Origin: Agaricus subrufescens
Lineage: Eukaryota > Basidiomycota > Agaricomycetes > Agaricales > Agaricaceae
Reading direction: 5' to 3'
DNA length: 64,000 nucleotides
Assembly: GCA_029945375.1 (NCBI GenBank)
Contig: CM057057.1
Coordinates: forward strand, 2,232,001-2,296,000
Below, piece by piece: positions 32,427 through 44,948 of the stretch. The notes under the pieces were generated by a model. It saw only the letters and a list, made by a program, of their open reading frames with translations. It searched no databases and had not been told where the DNA came from. Positions within the stretch are counted from its first letter, which is position 1. Each line of letters opens with the position of its first letter. A program made the position numbers and the translations under genes.

Positions 32427-33785
32427 ATGCTGAACCTGCTATCCGCAGGTTCCAACGCCCAAGGCCAACTCGGGAACTCGACGCTCGACGACTCCCATAC
32501 TTTTAAATGCTGTTCATTCGCTGGATCGCCACCTCGAACTATCCCCTCCCATGTCACTGATATCATAGATGTGACAAACGGATCTAATCATACCCTCGCT
32601 CTCCTAGAGGTGATGATCGATGAGGTAAAATCTACCGAGCTATGGGGTTGCGGTGACGGAAAAAAAGGCCAATTAGGGCCGATCTACAAACGGCGATATA
32701 CCGATCAAAACTCGACTACGGTTTTCCAGAATCTAGGCTTTACTGATGCCTTTGACAAACTGGGCTTGGGGGGCTACACGATCTCCGCCATAGGAGCAAC
32801 ATGGGAGACATCCTATCTAGCCCTGCGAAAACCCGGCAAACGCGATCTAATCTTATCATTTGGTTCAAATGATTTTGGTGATCTTGGAGTTGGGAAGGAT
32901 TCTGGGGATAAAACTGTAGAAAAGGGTACTGGGATTCATGTTGTCAGTCTTTCTCATATCGCTGTTGGAGGGAACGCGATTAGGTCCGCCCAGAGCGTAA
33001 CCGTTGAGAAACTGCGAACTGGTCAAAGGCACGTCATTGCTTCACTCAAAGTCGTTTGGGCCGGCAAGGAATCTATGCAGATCCTAGTCGGCTGGGGCGC
33101 TTTCAGACATGGACAACTTGGTACTGTGCCACCTTCCTCTAAACCTTTCCTTACGTCCACCATATCGAGATCAAGCGCTACCACACCCTTGGAACCGACT
33201 TATCATTCCCGACCTACTCTTATCATGTCCCTCGCCGCCCCCTCTGATTTTGTCACCGAATATTCCCTCGGAATCCATCATAGCGTATTTTTACATAAAT
33301 CGGGGCATGTTTCCTTCCGCGGTTCGAATAGAAAAAATCAAACTCAAGGTTTGGACGGTTGTCGGAACATTTGCGACATCAAATGTACATGGAATGGATC
33401 CTACATGCTCACAACCGATAATTCTCCTCATGTACTTTCCACTGGCAGCAATTCACATGGACAACTAGGGAGGGCAGAAGATTCGAGTAGTTGGAAGGTA
33501 CAGCTGCCTATTGATGAAGGCGGCAAAAAAATCAGAAGGTTGGCTTGTGGAAGCGAGCATTCATTAGTTTGTGTGGCCGACGAGCAGGGTGGTGACGAAG
33601 TTTGGGGTTGGGGTTGGAATGAACATGGAAACCTTGGTGTGGGTCATACCCTCGACTCCCCTGCACCGTTAAAAATGTGGCCACCACCACAACCGCCGGA
33701 GAACGTTGAGCTTCATCCCGTACGGAACGTTTGGGGAGGTAACGGCTCGAGTTGGATTCTTTGCGGAACGCCAGGCGGTGGTTGA
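32427..33785 (+). CDS. RCC1-repeat (ATS1-like) beta-propeller protein, 452 aa
   Basis: This is a single-exon gene with RCC1-type repeats recognisable by recurring G-x-N/G-x-x-GQLG motifs: SAGSNAQGQLGN, WGCGDGKKGQLGP, SFGSNDFGDLGVG, VGWGAFRHGQLGT, STGSNSHGQLGR and WGWGWNEHGNLGVG. One degenerate repeat lies near residue 305. The set would fill a seven-bladed propeller. Starting the protein with LLSAGSNAQGQLG fits fungal ATS1/DPH8-type proteins, which act in diphthamide synthesis and tRNA wobble modification in yeast. RCC1 itself is longer and has basic tails. ATG 32427 is chosen because it directly precedes the first blade. No intron was seen. Confidence 0.82.
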   Translation: MLNLLSAGSNAQGQLGNSTLDDSHTFKCCSFAGSPPRTIPSHVTDIIDVTNGSNHTLALLEVMIDEVKSTELWGCGDGKKGQLGPIYKRRYTDQNSTTVFQNLGFTDAFDKLGLGGYTISAIGATWETSYLALRKPGKRDLILSFGSNDFGDLGVGKDSGDKTVEKGTGIHVVSLSHIAVGGNAIRSAQSVTVEKLRTGQRHVIASLKVVWAGKESMQILVGWGAFRHGQLGTVPPSSKPFLTSTISRSSATTPLEPTYHSRPTLIMSLAAPSDFVTEYSLGIHHSVFLHKSGHVSFRGSNRKNQTQGLDGCRNICDIKCTWNGSYMLTTDNSPHVLSTGSNSHGQLGRAEDSSSWKVQLPIDEGGKKIRRLACGSEHSLVCVADEQGGDEVWGWGWNEHGNLGVGHTLDSPAPLKMWPPPQPPENVELHPVRNVWGGNGSSWILCGTPGGG

Positions 33786-35531
33786 GAAATTTGGAATGAT
33801 ACCTATGTAAACAAAAGTATCGTACCCCATTTGCGCCAGAATTCTTGATACACAACCAATGATTTTTTCCCTACGCAACAGCGCAGCATGATCGTTATCC
33901 TCATTAATTGAGGGCGCAGGCCATACTGAGGGCCCCAACCGTCACACGATAACTCGTAGTCACTGCTTATCCGGATCTGTTTCCAAGCATCTCGCCATCA
34001 ATTGCTAGAAATCATCTGTGAAGTCCCGTCACTCGTTAACAGGAGTGAATTAGGGCCGCCATCCGCCGCATAACGTCATTCTATAACTTTCTACGGTCCC
34101 GGTGGAAGGCGAAGTTACAGGCGAGGACCTAGTAGGACGCTGCCTTGTGCGTGATGAACACCTAAATACGGACTAACTTCAAACACACCTTGAGTTGGCC
34201 TCCGTCAACAAACAATCATGCCAAGCGAATGTTCATCTGACCACTACACAGCCGAAACTACGCATCAATCAGCTATTCGTGTTATCAAAACATGCTGTTG
34301 TCGATGATGATGGGAGAGCTTCACTGTGTTCAACTTGGGATGCAGAAGATGATAAGTTGAGGATGAAGATGCGCGTCTTTAATCATGAGATCTCGGCGTA
34401 TGATGCCTCCGATGCATAGATATGTTGTTCTTAACTATTTTTTGAAATTGATAGTTAACATCAGAGAAATCCCGAGGTTTTAGCGGCCAAGTGAGAGCCG
34501 ATTTGATGTCGAAGCAGAGCTGGCGTGAAATATGTGACTGCGCGCAGACAGCGGCGCAGTCAACTACATGCATCTTGCAAGTGGTGTATTTCATTTCATG
34601 ACAACAGGAGATTAGGATGGCATAATTTCCCATGCTACACGTTTTCATCCAAAAAAAAAAAGGATAGGCCTGTAAGAAAACGCAAGCGTAGGAAAAATGA
34701 TACTAATCCGATATCGGGGATTTGAAATGGGACTACGCTTTTGAGTATTGCGGTTATATATAGAAGGCCGTTGCCCTCATGATTTAGGGCGCAGAGGGAA
34801 TGTTCCTGGAAGGTACCGTTCCGAGCAGGTACCGAGTTCTATGAACGTCATGGTGAAGATATTTTTATTTTCAGTCCGCGAATGAACCACATGACAGTAG
34901 AGAAAATGGTTGCGAGAAATTGACCATTGTCGGTCTTGGCTTAGCGTACGATGTACTCGCCGGTGGCGAAGGACCTTCTAAGCCTTTCGACCGATGTGGA
35001 AAGGTTTGAGTCTGTTTGCAGAACAAGCAGCAGTGGGAGAAAAGGCAGTTTCTATTGCAAAGTGCCATTTATGAAAGCAACAGCATCAGCATAGACGTTA
35101 GTATACATTATCCTGGAATTTTATCGACTGAGACGTGGCTTCGCGAACACCAGGGATACCTGGCGAGAAAATTTTGTATTGAGGGCGGCAATACACTATT
35201 TGTATGCTTACGATCGAAGAGGGAGCTAGTCCGTGTCTTTGAGGTCATGATCTTCGTGAATCTGCCTGATAGTCGTGTTTCGCGCGGCGGCAAGCTACTT
35301 TCGATTAGTGCATTTGCGAAGATTTAAGGCTGACAGGTTCGCCGTACTCGACCAATAAGAATCTAAGGTTATTGGATAAGCATAGTGTATAGCTGACGAC
35401 CAGGTGGGTAGAACCTGAGTAGCATCCTTCGCCTCATTGTAGCGGTGCAGAAGACCAATATGCACTTTGACGATGGCCTGGGCGTCCTGGTCGATACTAG
35501 GTGGATATATGCGGTGAGTATGACGCAGAAA
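33786..35531. other. Intergenic region, possibly with decayed coding sequence
   Basis: Several frames of 60-105 codons occur (for example 34195-34419 and 35016-35327 on +), but none has a recognisable domain or convincing splice partners. A + strand stretch at 34820-35090 reads as interrupted coding-like sequence with stops, so a dead gene is possible. An A11 run is at 34652. Confidence 0.35.
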
Positions 35532-35831
35532 TCAGCGCAGCATGCCAAGGTTGCACCCTAGGATCTTTTGGAGTGCATCAATCTCGGCCTCGAGGGCCGC
35601 GACACGGGCCTGGGTTTTCTAACAGAACAACGTGAGCGCAGGCGGTGGCGACAAGGACGGGTGCCTGACCTTTGCAGACGTCGAAACATACATATTGATG
35701 GTGGAATGCTGCGGGATCTGTTTGGCACGTTGTTTGGCAGCGGACTCGGGGGCCGGCTCGTAAGGCGACTTATGCACGGAATAGCAAGCTGCGGTCGCCT
35801 TGCTATTTCTGTGGCCGGTCTTCTCATGCAC
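35532..35831 (-). CDS. Small coiled-coil protein, at least 2 exons, 5' end uncertain
   Basis: Two exons are supported: 35670-35831 (entered with no ATG in frame; the first codon is GTG) and 35532-35618. They are joined by a 51-nt intron (GTCAGG donor, GCTCAC branch-like, GTTAG acceptor) that keeps frame. The first part holds HRNSKATAACYSVHKSPYEP, the last a short amphipathic helix RVAALEAEIDALQKILG typical of a coiled coil. The true start is probably in an upstream exon or at an internal ATG near 35697. It is divergent from the ABC transporter, whose ATG is only 87 bp away, so the two probably share a promoter. Family unknown. Confidence 0.45.
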
Positions 35832-35917
35832 CCTTGTTTTCCCTTTCTCTCTTCCCCGACAACGGGTATATCATGCCCTTTTGCTAGTCCTCCTCCCCAC
35901 GCTCGACGACCTCTACC

Positions 35918-38900
35918 ATGGCCGGCCTCTTCTGGATCCAAATACGGGCTCTGATCTGGAAAAACTGGATCATTCTCTCGAAACATTGGTTTGTGAGTGC
36001 ACACAGCCTGTTATCCCGCCGCGGTCTGAACTTTATGCCAGTTGAACCTCATACGCTGCTTCATCTTGCCTGTTGCTTATGGAGCATTTCTGGCAGTCGC
36101 CCAAGTATTCTTCAATAGACCGAACAACGTACGTTCATTAATACCTCCCACACGCTGCTTTACTCACCTTCATCAGTATGGACTCGGGCAACCTATCCTC
36201 ATCGGCAACTTCACAGACAACTTCGATCATTCACAAAGACTTGTCTGGGCCGATGGAACCGATGGTTCTAGCAATCCATCTCCGCAAGCCATTATGGATC
36301 GCATCATGTCCGGCTTCTCTGACATACAGCGCGCCGCTGTAACAAAAGTCCCTAGCCCAGAAGACATTCCGCTAGCTTGCCCACAAAACTTCAACCTTAG
36401 GTCAACCTGTTACGCCGCTCTCGCTTTCAATGACATCCCCTCTCCTTCTGAAGGCCGACCGATCAATTACACTCTAAGGGCGGATGGGGGACTAGTGCAT
36501 ATCGACGTGGTCAAGCATACAAGCGACTACGAGGAACGGTTACTCCCATTACAATGGGCGATCGATAAGGTGCGCCTCCTGCATTATAACGACTTCACAG
36601 CTCACCCCTAAACAATAGGCAATCATTGAATTGCAAACCGGAGTCTCCCCACAAACTCCTCGGGAGTGGATATACTCTAAAGAAACGAACGAGGAACAAT
36701 CAACCGACACTCGGCTAAGTAAGGCACAACTCTCTTGCGCTACTCCATCTACTAATTAGACTATAGGCTATGTTCGTGGTCTCCGCGAAATCCTCGTTCT
36801 TGCCCTGTAGGCCTGTCTCCTGTATCCCGTCGTCGTATGCTCATAATATTATTCCAGGTTCATTTGTTATATCGGTATCGCTTATCAACTTCCTGGAGCC
36901 GTGGCTGCCGAACGTGCCGGCCAATTGACCTCCCACATGAAAGCTATGGGTTTGCTGGACTCTGCTCGGATCATGTGGGTCATATTTCCCCTTTGTACTC
37001 GCCACCTGATACCAAGCTTTCGTAGATCATGGCATATAAGCATTTCTCTTCCATACCTCCCCGCATGGATTATAGTTGGCCTAATATGGCGTTTCCGCAT
37101 TTTTGCCAAAACTCACGTCCTATTAATACTCGCCGTTCATTTACTCTTACCGCTCTCCCTAGCATCATGGTCTTTCTTTGTTGCCGCGCCATTTGGAAAG
37201 TCGCCCCAGCTTGCCGCTGTCGTTTCAACTATGTTAGCGATTCTATTCGCGGTACTCGCCTTGGTCTTTGGTCACGCGGGTAACGGAGCTTCCTTCATCT
37301 TCACACTAATTTTCCCTCCTGGATTCTATATTTTCGCCGTTAGGGCGATGGCCGGTTGGGAGAATCACTTACACCCAACGAATGCAATCAAGGGAGACCC
37401 AGACAACAATTTGCAACTGCTACAGTTGCTCATCGTCGCCTTGGTACGTGTTACCTATTTTTATTCATCAGAAAATTAACGTTCATGATTGGAATGCAGA
37501 TTAACGTATTTCTCTGGCCTTGGTTGGCGGTTCTTTTGGAGCATAAGATATTTGAAGTTCCTTCTCGACATAAGAGCTGGTGGATGTTCTGGAAGAAGTC
37601 TCGCAATGCAGATGCCCAACAGATAGACGATAGACTTGCTATTTCTGTCAAGAATCTTAACAAAACGTTTACAACAAGCCGATTTCCCAAGAAAAAGTCT
37701 GTCGTTGCTGTAGATGATTTGAGCATCGACGTTCCTAAAACTGGTATTTTTGTTCTTCTGGGTTCGAACGGGTAAGTATTCCAACAACGTCTTTTAGCAT
37801 AGTGACTGATTTGAGACTAGTGCCGGGAAATCTACTTCCCTCTCCATCATCGGCGGACTTTTGAGTCGCACACGTGGGACAATCACGTTTGCAGGTGGAG
37901 CTACCCGCCCTCCGCGGGGTACAATGGGCATTGTACCACAAAAGAATGTTTTATTCCCCGAATTGACATGCATACAAACACTTCGGGTGTGGCGAGCGGT
38001 CAAGTGGTCAGATCGTACGGACAAGAACGAAGACCTTGAACAACTGCTGAGGGATTGTGATTTGGGGAAGAAGATATATGCTAACTCTAATACCTTGAGT
38101 GGAGGACAGAAGAGGAAATTGCAGCTTGCAATTGGTTTACTTGGCGGGTCTAACAGTAAGTTGCTTATCTAAGAGGTCCCCCATAATAAGACGCTGATAT
38201 CCTTCAGTTGTCCTTGTGGACGAATGTACATCGGGTGTTGACCCTCTCAGTCGTCGCTCTCTTTGGCGCACATTGACGTCTTTCAAAGACGAGAAAGCTA
38301 TTGTCTTCACCACCCACGTACGTACAGCTCGCTCCTCTATCCTTTCGCTTGTCTGAACATGTTCCTAGTTTTTAGATGAAGCTGATTTACTTGCGGATCA
38401 TATAGCCGTTCTTGCAGCTCCTGGGAAACTCGTTGCTTCTGGCTCGCCCGTAACGCTCAAACGAAACTTGGGCGAGGGATACTCCATCGTGGCGAACTTC
38501 ACCCACGCTGCGAGCGATTCGAAGGTGGACGATAAAACTTCTTCTCGAGAACCGCTCCTCAATCTCATTCGGAGTGTTGCTCCCGATGTTGTCGCGACGT
38601 CTCCCTCCCTTCACCAAGTTTCATATGCCCTAAAAACAAAAGAGGATTACATCGTTCAACAGGTTCTCCAACTCCTTGAGGTTGAGAAAGCGACATTTGG
38701 CATCCACTCCTATGACATATTGGGGACGACTATCGAGGACATCTTCCTAGACTTAATGAAGAAAAACGATCCTAATTCGGTGTATCACAAATCTGATGAT
38801 GATAAGGCCTCGAAAAGCTCGCAGTCGTTGACGCCACCTTTGGAGCACGAGTGCTCTCCAGATGCAATGGACCTTCCTTCTGGACGCCGTGTATCACCAT

Positions 38901-41653
38901 TCCGACAAGCTTTCACGATTTTCCATAAACGCTTTTTGATTTTGCGAAGGAGCTGGTTGACGCCATTGTTAATGGTCCTGATAGCTATCGCCGGCTCTTG
39001 TATACCAATCGTTTTCTTGTCTAGCCGACCTGTTCAATGTGGCAGGAGATTGGCAAATACGACATCTACATCATTATACCTTCCTGATTCACCATTTGTA
39101 CCATTTACGTTTGGATTCTCCTCCCGTGCAGTCGACTCTCCACCTGGTGTCATTCGTAGTCTGGGCAGTTCAACGGATAGCCTTAGGGTCACAGACCAAA
39201 GTGACACTACAGCATTTTCCGATTATATCACGCAGAATTATCGGAATCTGTCAGTTGGGGGTGTTGCGTTTGATTTTGAGACGGGGGATACTTTGGTTGC
39301 TTGGGAAGCTTCGCCGCCGGGGGTGATGGGACTTTCGATGTTGAATATGGCGAGCAACGTGTTGTATAATCGGGCGTTGAATCAGACGAGGGCGGGTGGA
39401 ACGACTGCGCCGGCGACTATCATCAATGCAAACTATTCGTTGTTCCCGCCGATAGCATCTGGTACTTTGAACTCGTTGAAGTGGCTAGGTTTCTTTGGGT
39501 GTGTTATGGTGAGTAGTGCAGGGTATCGATTTCAGGCTGTTGTCAATCACTCACATATGCGCGCGTACTTTCCCTTAGTCTGTCTATCCAGCGTTTTTTG
39601 CATTGTATGTTTCTAGAGAACGAAGATCGTCTGTGCAAGCTATGCAACTCTCTAACGGGTTATCGGATCCTGTGGGGTTATGGTTTGGGCATTTAATGTT
39701 TGATACTGTTTTCTCGGTGATTTTGTCGACCATTATTGTTATCATTTTTGCGGCAACGTCGAATCAATTCCATGGGCTTGGGCAACTCGTGCGTCTTTTT
39801 CTTTCCTTTTCCCTCGGGAGACAAGGCTAATGCTCGGCGTAGTGGTTTGTCATGGTGTTGTATGGAGTAACTGGTGCTCTCTTTGCGTATTGTGTGTCCC
39901 TTGCTATGACCACTCCTTTGGCCGCGTTCGCTGCTGTTGCTGGGTATCAAGTTGTTATGTTTATTGTGAGCGCCAACATGTTCTTACTCGCCCGAATTTC
40001 GACTGACTCATGGTGGCTCGTAGCTTTATCTCTCTGCATACCTTTTGGTTTTAACCTACGCCAAGTCAAGTGACTCTGATCACTTTTTGGTCATTGTTCA
40101 TTACACGCTGTCTGTCGTGGCGCCAGTCTGCAGTGTGGTATGTATATATATATGCTTGTCAATGTCGAATGTGTCTTGATACTTACTACCTCTTGCTAGA
40201 CACGGGCAGCTCTAGTTTCCGTCAATCAGTTTTCGCTGTTGTGTAATGGGAATGACCCTGTGACAACCAAATCTTTGGGCTCCATTCCACGTTATGGCGG
40301 TCCGATTCTCTATCTCTTCGTTTATGCATTCATTCTCTTGGGTATTCTTGTTTGGGTAGACTCTGGGTCTCTTTTCCATCGTAAACTCGGAAAACGCAAG
40401 GCTGCTGCCGCTGCTGCGGAATTGGAGCGTGAAAAGCAAATTGAGGATGAGGTGAAGAATGATGATGATGGGAAAGCTGAAGTTGCTCTCGATCGCAAGG
40501 AGTTGCTTCGGGTGCTCGGCGCTACGAAAACGTTCTCTAAGGACAAGGTGGTTGATGATGTTAGTCTGGTGGTATCGCAGGATACGATGTTCGCGCTTTT
40601 GGGACCTAATGGTGCCGGGAAGACGACGACGTTCAACATGATACGTGAGTTTCCTTATTTGATCTCAAAAAATTACCATGACGAATTATTGTTCTGTTTT
40701 GTAGGAGGAGATGTGATACCCGATTCTGGAGATATCCTTATTGAAGGGACGTCCGTTATTCGGAAACCACGGACGGCCCGACTTTCGCTTGGTGTTTGCC
40801 CGCAGTTTACGGCTATTGATTCGCAGTTGACTGTTAGGGAACATTTGTTCATTTATGGACGTTTGAAGGGGCTGAAGAAAGGGATGGAGTTGGATGAGAG
40901 TATTGATACTGTGCTGAGGGGTACGGCTCTGAACATATATGCCGACCGTCTAGCGAGTAAGCTTTCCGGAGGTAACCAACGAAAGCTAGCATTGGCTATC
41001 GCATTGATTGGTTCGTTTGTTTCATGTTTCTCTGCCTGGACATGAACTCAATGTTTTTGTTTATACTTCTAGGCAATCCTAGTGTTATCTTGATCGACGA
41101 GTTCTCGACAGGTATTGATGCCAAGATGAAGCGTGAGATGTGGAAGACACTGAGGAACGTGGCCCACGGGAAAGCTGTTGTGATCACCACACGTACGTAC
41201 TCCGAAAATGGCAGAGGGAAAAAGGTACTCATTATAAATCCTATTTTAGACTCGATGGAAGAAGCGTCGGCGTTGGCGACTCGGGTGGGTATCTTGGCTA
41301 AACGGCTTCTGGCTATGGGGACTACGGAATCACTATCTTCCCGTTATGGGACGTATGAAGTTCATTTCACTTGTCGGACGCGAGACGAAGTTGTCAAGGC
41401 CCGAGAATTGATGGCCCGAATTCCTGGGTCGAGGATGGCAGATGATGTCGCGACACGATTCGAAGTTCCTATTGAGTCTGCGGAAGGCATGTCCCTTGCC
41501 CAACTTTTCCACACGCTTTCGGATAGTGGAGACTTTGCGGAGTATACCGTGGAGAAGGCTTCGTTGGAAAGTGTATTTTTGAAGGTTATAAGAGAAAATG
41601 ACGTTGCGGAAGAAGATAGTTCGGGGAAATGGACTTGGTGGAAGTGTTGGTAG
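35918..41653 (+). CDS. Full-size ABCA-subfamily ABC transporter, 18 exons, about 1602 aa
   Basis: Eighteen exons were deduced: 35918-35992, 36042-36128, 36177-36569, 36619-36718, 36767-36806, 36858-36974, 37026-37443, 37500-37771, 37821-38155, 38208-38317, 38369-39508, 39579-39788, 39843-39965, 40024-40137, 40200-40644, 40705-41010, 41073-41192 and 41250-41653. All keep frame. The layout is TMD1-NBD1-TMD2-NBD2. A first membrane helix is followed by a large extracellular loop, the ABCA hallmark. NBD1 has Walker A GSNGAGKS (about residue 498), Q-loop PQKN, signature LSGGQ and Walker B VLVDE with TTH. NBD2 has GPNGAGKT (about 1316), CPQF, LSGGNQRK and ILIDEFSTG. ABCA proteins usually move lipids across membranes; the substrate here is unknown. 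Confidence 0.92.
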
Positions 41654-42053
41654 ATATATTGTTATGTGTTATGAGGACATTGCTTGTTGTAGCTACTTAC
41701 ATCCCTTAGTAGAGTTTTGGAATTCAGAACCCAACACATTTATCAAAATTGATCTGATTAAAGTTCTTTTGTTTTTCTTGTCGTGTGGAATGAAATGGCG
41801 TGACGTATGCCACATGACAAAAAGACTTGTTGTGACCCTTGGCAACAAAAAAAGGGGGGACGGGAAGAAATTGACATTTTTCCAACCACCTTGTTCTGTG
41901 GGCGCGTCGGCGAAAAATTCTGCGATCCTTGCTTGGGATCAAAAAAATAATGCTTCTCAGCGCTAAACTGGTTCCCAATTCTGTACATCTGGCCCTTCTC
42001 ACAACTGTCACGTAGTCCCCACCAACACTTTTGCTCCAAAACCGTCAACTTTG

Positions 42054-42499
42054 ATGCTGATGAACACTCCCCATCCCTCCGCTACTTTGGCTGCCGCGGA
42101 ACCGATAAAACGCGCGTATGAATACTTGAATCAGGTTAGGGCTCAGCTGCTGCATAATAGAGAGGTGTATGATAGGTTCATTGAGGTTATGGGGAGGTTC
42201 AAAGAACAGAGGTGAGTTTTGTTCTTTGTCAATCGAGTTGGGCGTTGTCTGACGGGTGCTGGCCTCTCTCTTTCCTTGTTTTTCGTTAACTGCGAATCAA
42301 ATCTCTTGGGCATGTCAGTTTAGAACGATTGGAAGTGATGGAACGTGTTGCGGAGTTGTTTGCCGGACATCATCAACTACTCAGTGGTTTCAATCAGTTC
42401 CTTCCAAAAGGCTATCGACTTGAACCTTCCGATGACCCATCACACTTAAACAACGTCGTTATCATAACCCCTGAAGGACGGCGAGGAAGTCAGAATTAG
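42054..42499 (+). CDS. Stand-alone PAH (Sin3-type paired amphipathic helix) protein, 112 aa
   Basis: Two exons (42054-42211 and 42319-42499) join in frame across a 107-nt intron (GTGAGT donor, GTCAG acceptor). Nearly the whole protein is one PAH domain: helix 1 AYEYLNQVRAQL, helix 2 EVYDRFIEVMGRFKEQ, helix 3 MERVAELFAGHHQLLSGFNQ and the closing FLPKGYRLEP. In Sin3 co-repressors such domains bind short helices of transcription factors, and they normally occur three to four times in proteins of more than 1000 residues together with the histone deacetylase interaction region. That region is absent here. The protein could compete with Sin3 for partners; that is inference. Confidence 0.85.
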
Positions 42500-43384
42500 G
42501 GGCTTTTTGGGTTTGCGCCCCCCCCAACTCCGCGCTGGGGATCTCTTGGGACGACCTTGTCGACGTTGTTCTTCTTTCTTGTCCTGCTCTTGTTCCACCG
42601 CCACATTCTATCCTACCCACAACTAGCATCCAAAACCACTCCTCAATTTCTGGCCCTCGAATTTCCCGACAATGATTTTTCTCTCAAAAAACATCACGTA
42701 TATCTGGAAACTACTATGATTCGGACGACGGAATGAGTATCGAAAGGAAATTTTTCTTTTTTTTTTCTCTGGGGAATCTTCTTTGCATAACTTTTTTTTG
42801 GGGGTTGTATCATTTACGCATATATTAGTATCATCTCAACTTAATCTGCCTTGTTTTTTTTTGTTGCTTTTGTTTTTTTTATTGTGTATACCTGAATTAT
42901 GCTATGGTCGCTTGTTCAAAAAGATATTATTTAATGGATTACGGGGGTTTTTTGTGGCTTGGCGATTGCTCATAAGTGGCTCTTAGAGTGATTGGATCAT
43001 TTGGCTTGTGTTAGGGGTTTAAAAGGGGGATGGAGTGTTGTTTAAGGAAGTTTGATCAAGTTCTTTGCGGGGTAATGGACCCTTACAGGTTTTGATACTG
43101 AGCCTGTGGCTTATATCGCCGAGGGAGTCAAAATGCTTTTATATAGGAAAAAAAAAATCCAGGAACGTGAAAAATTATGAATTGTATTGTTTTTTTCTCT
43201 ATTGGATTTTTTGGAGCTCGAGTTGAAAGTCCAGGAACTCGTCCAGTTCCTGGACTCGAAACGTGTTCAAAGGGAGTGGAGGTTGTAAGATAATGTTATT
43301 CCCACTCCCAATTCTCACGAATAAGAATAGATAAGATAAAACACGAGCACCAGTATCATATCTTCTTAACCCATTTAAGCACAC
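42500..43384. other. Gene-free stretch rich in T runs
   Basis: About 880 bp with many poly-T and pyrimidine tracts (for example 42741-42765, 42855-42885). No supportable gene. It should contain the 3' end of the PAH gene and the promoter of the next gene. Confidence 0.5.
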
Positions 43385-44188
43385 ATGTCCGCTATACCTC
43401 GTTGGAAGAAACTCCTTGACAAGACCCTCGAACTGTTTCCTAAATCAAACAGTGAGTGATCTTTTGAACAACAAAGCCAACGGCTGCTGATCTATTCTCC
43501 CTCTCCCGCGGCATGACGCGCGCGCGCAGCATTCCAACTAGCAACCATCGATCCGGCATCCCCCATTCCTCATGTCCGTTCCCATATCCTCCGTTCATTC
43601 TTACAGGCCGAATCAACCCCACACCTCCCATTACTCGTAAGCACAACCGACATCCGAACACCCAAGGTTGATCAAATCATCAACAATCCCAACATCGAAA
43701 CTTGTTTTTGGATCGAAGACACTCAAGAACAGTTCCGTATCTCTGGTCGGCTCAGTTTGGTATCTTCGCCTAATCATGATTTGTACACAATCACGCGGAA
43801 CCAATTACTGAATAACGCCAAAGTCGATCCGGAGGGCGGGTTAGCTGCGCTCGAGCCAGCGGAGTACGACTGGGAAACGAAGAGAATAGAGACGTTTAAG
43901 AAGATGAGTGCGCACATGAAGGCGAGCTGGTGCCGCCCCGTTCCGGGGAGTATTTTGGAGGGCGGGCAGGATGAGGCGAGGAAATGGCCCGAGCGCGTCG
44001 AGGAGCCCGCGGACAATGACAGCGAGGAAGCGAAAAGGAATTGGGCGACGGCGCTCAACAACTTTGCCCTGGTAGTCATTGAGCCCATCGAGATAGATTA
44101 TCTCACCATGGCAATCGTTCCCAACCGGAGATTCAAATTCACTAGGGCCGTTGACGGCGGCTGGGATGAAGTCGAAGTTGTTCCATGA
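43385..44188 (+). CDS. Alr4036-type FMN-binding, pyridoxamine-phosphate-oxidase-like protein, 241 aa
   Basis: Exon 1 is 43385-43451, a 78-nt intron follows (GTGAGT donor, acceptor in a CG-alternating tract), and exon 2 is 43530-44188. The start WKKLLDKTLELFPKS followed by FQLATIDPASPIPHVRSHILRSFL is the usual beginning of the Alr4036 branch of the split-barrel FMN-binding superfamily. A strand with CFWIEDTQEQFRISGRL and a C-terminal RRFKFTRAVDGGWDEVEVVP complete it. The middle contains the family-typical insertion with SWCRPVPGS. Members bind FMN and are related to PdxH, but whether this branch oxidises pyridoxamine phosphate is not established. It is probably cytosolic, since no signal peptide is visible. 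Confidence 0.85.
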
Positions 44189-44342
44189 AAATCGGGGTGA
44201 GAAAGAACCACTGTAAATTTTATGATGGATAGATACTACATAAGTAAGAATAAAACATCTACACAACAAGGAAATAAGTATACAAAACGTCGGAAAAAGC
44301 ATCAATGGAAATTGATGCGACCAAGTGCATTGCCAAATGGGT

Positions 44343-44948
44343 CTATGCTTTGACTTTCTTAGTTTCCTTCTCAGTCTCCCCATCCGCGACGTCGTCGAAG
44401 GTTCGTTTTTTCGTCGACACGGGCGAAGTGACCTCCTCTTCGACGTATTCATCGTCGTTCTCGTCGTCGCCATCCTCTTCGTCGTCCTCTTCGTCCGCAG
44501 CGTTGGGCTGTTAGGCGCGCGATGAGCTTCCCGCGTCACGAACCAGAGTGCTAGCACACTTACATCGTCCAACAAAAGGGCGGTCAAATTTGACTACGGA
44601 GTGCACAGCGTCAGCATGGCGGTGAAGAGTGGTATAATACGACCCACCTTCTTAGTAGTGGCCGGTTCCGCGACATAGTCGTCCGCTTCGTCATCGTCAG
44701 CTTCCTGGAGGCACAAATATCTCAGTATATCTCACAGACACATCACGAGAGAAAGAGGCTACCTCTGCGTCATCGTCCTCATCCTCAAAATCATCATCTT
44801 CCTCGTTCTCGTCACCGACAGCGTCTTCTGCGTCTTCAGCAACTTCTTCGATATCCTCGACGCGCTCGGCGTCTTCCTCCCCTTCAGGACGCTGTTCTTC
44901 AACGTCCTTTGGCGGGAGCTCAGTCGCTGTGGGTGTGTGTTCAGACAT
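44343..44948 (-). CDS. Small acidic protein, 4 exons, 145 aa
   Basis: Exons 44763-44948, 44648-44704, 44564-44593 and 44343-44507 give 146 codons including the stop. Introns are 56-58 nt with GTAGCC, GTGGGT and GTAAGT donors. Most of the protein is Asp/Glu (runs such as EEDDDFEDEDDD), with a short hydrophobic patch SNLTALLLDD encoded by the 30-nt exon 3. The C-terminus is basic-mixed (KKRTFDDVADGETEKETKK). Such composition is common in nuclear histone-binding or nucleolar proteins, but no specific domain is recognisable, so function is left open. It is convergent with the FMN-binding gene, 154 bp between stops. Confidence 0.75.

Noticed and set aside
35016..35327. 104-codon + strand frame as a gene
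   Set aside because: Nothing in it resembles a known domain, and the sequence just upstream is full of stops. At most it is a decayed gene.
43515..43529. CG-alternating tract as a Z-DNA regulatory element
   Set aside because: It forms the 3' end of a normal intron in the FMN-binding gene, and its length is too short to claim more.
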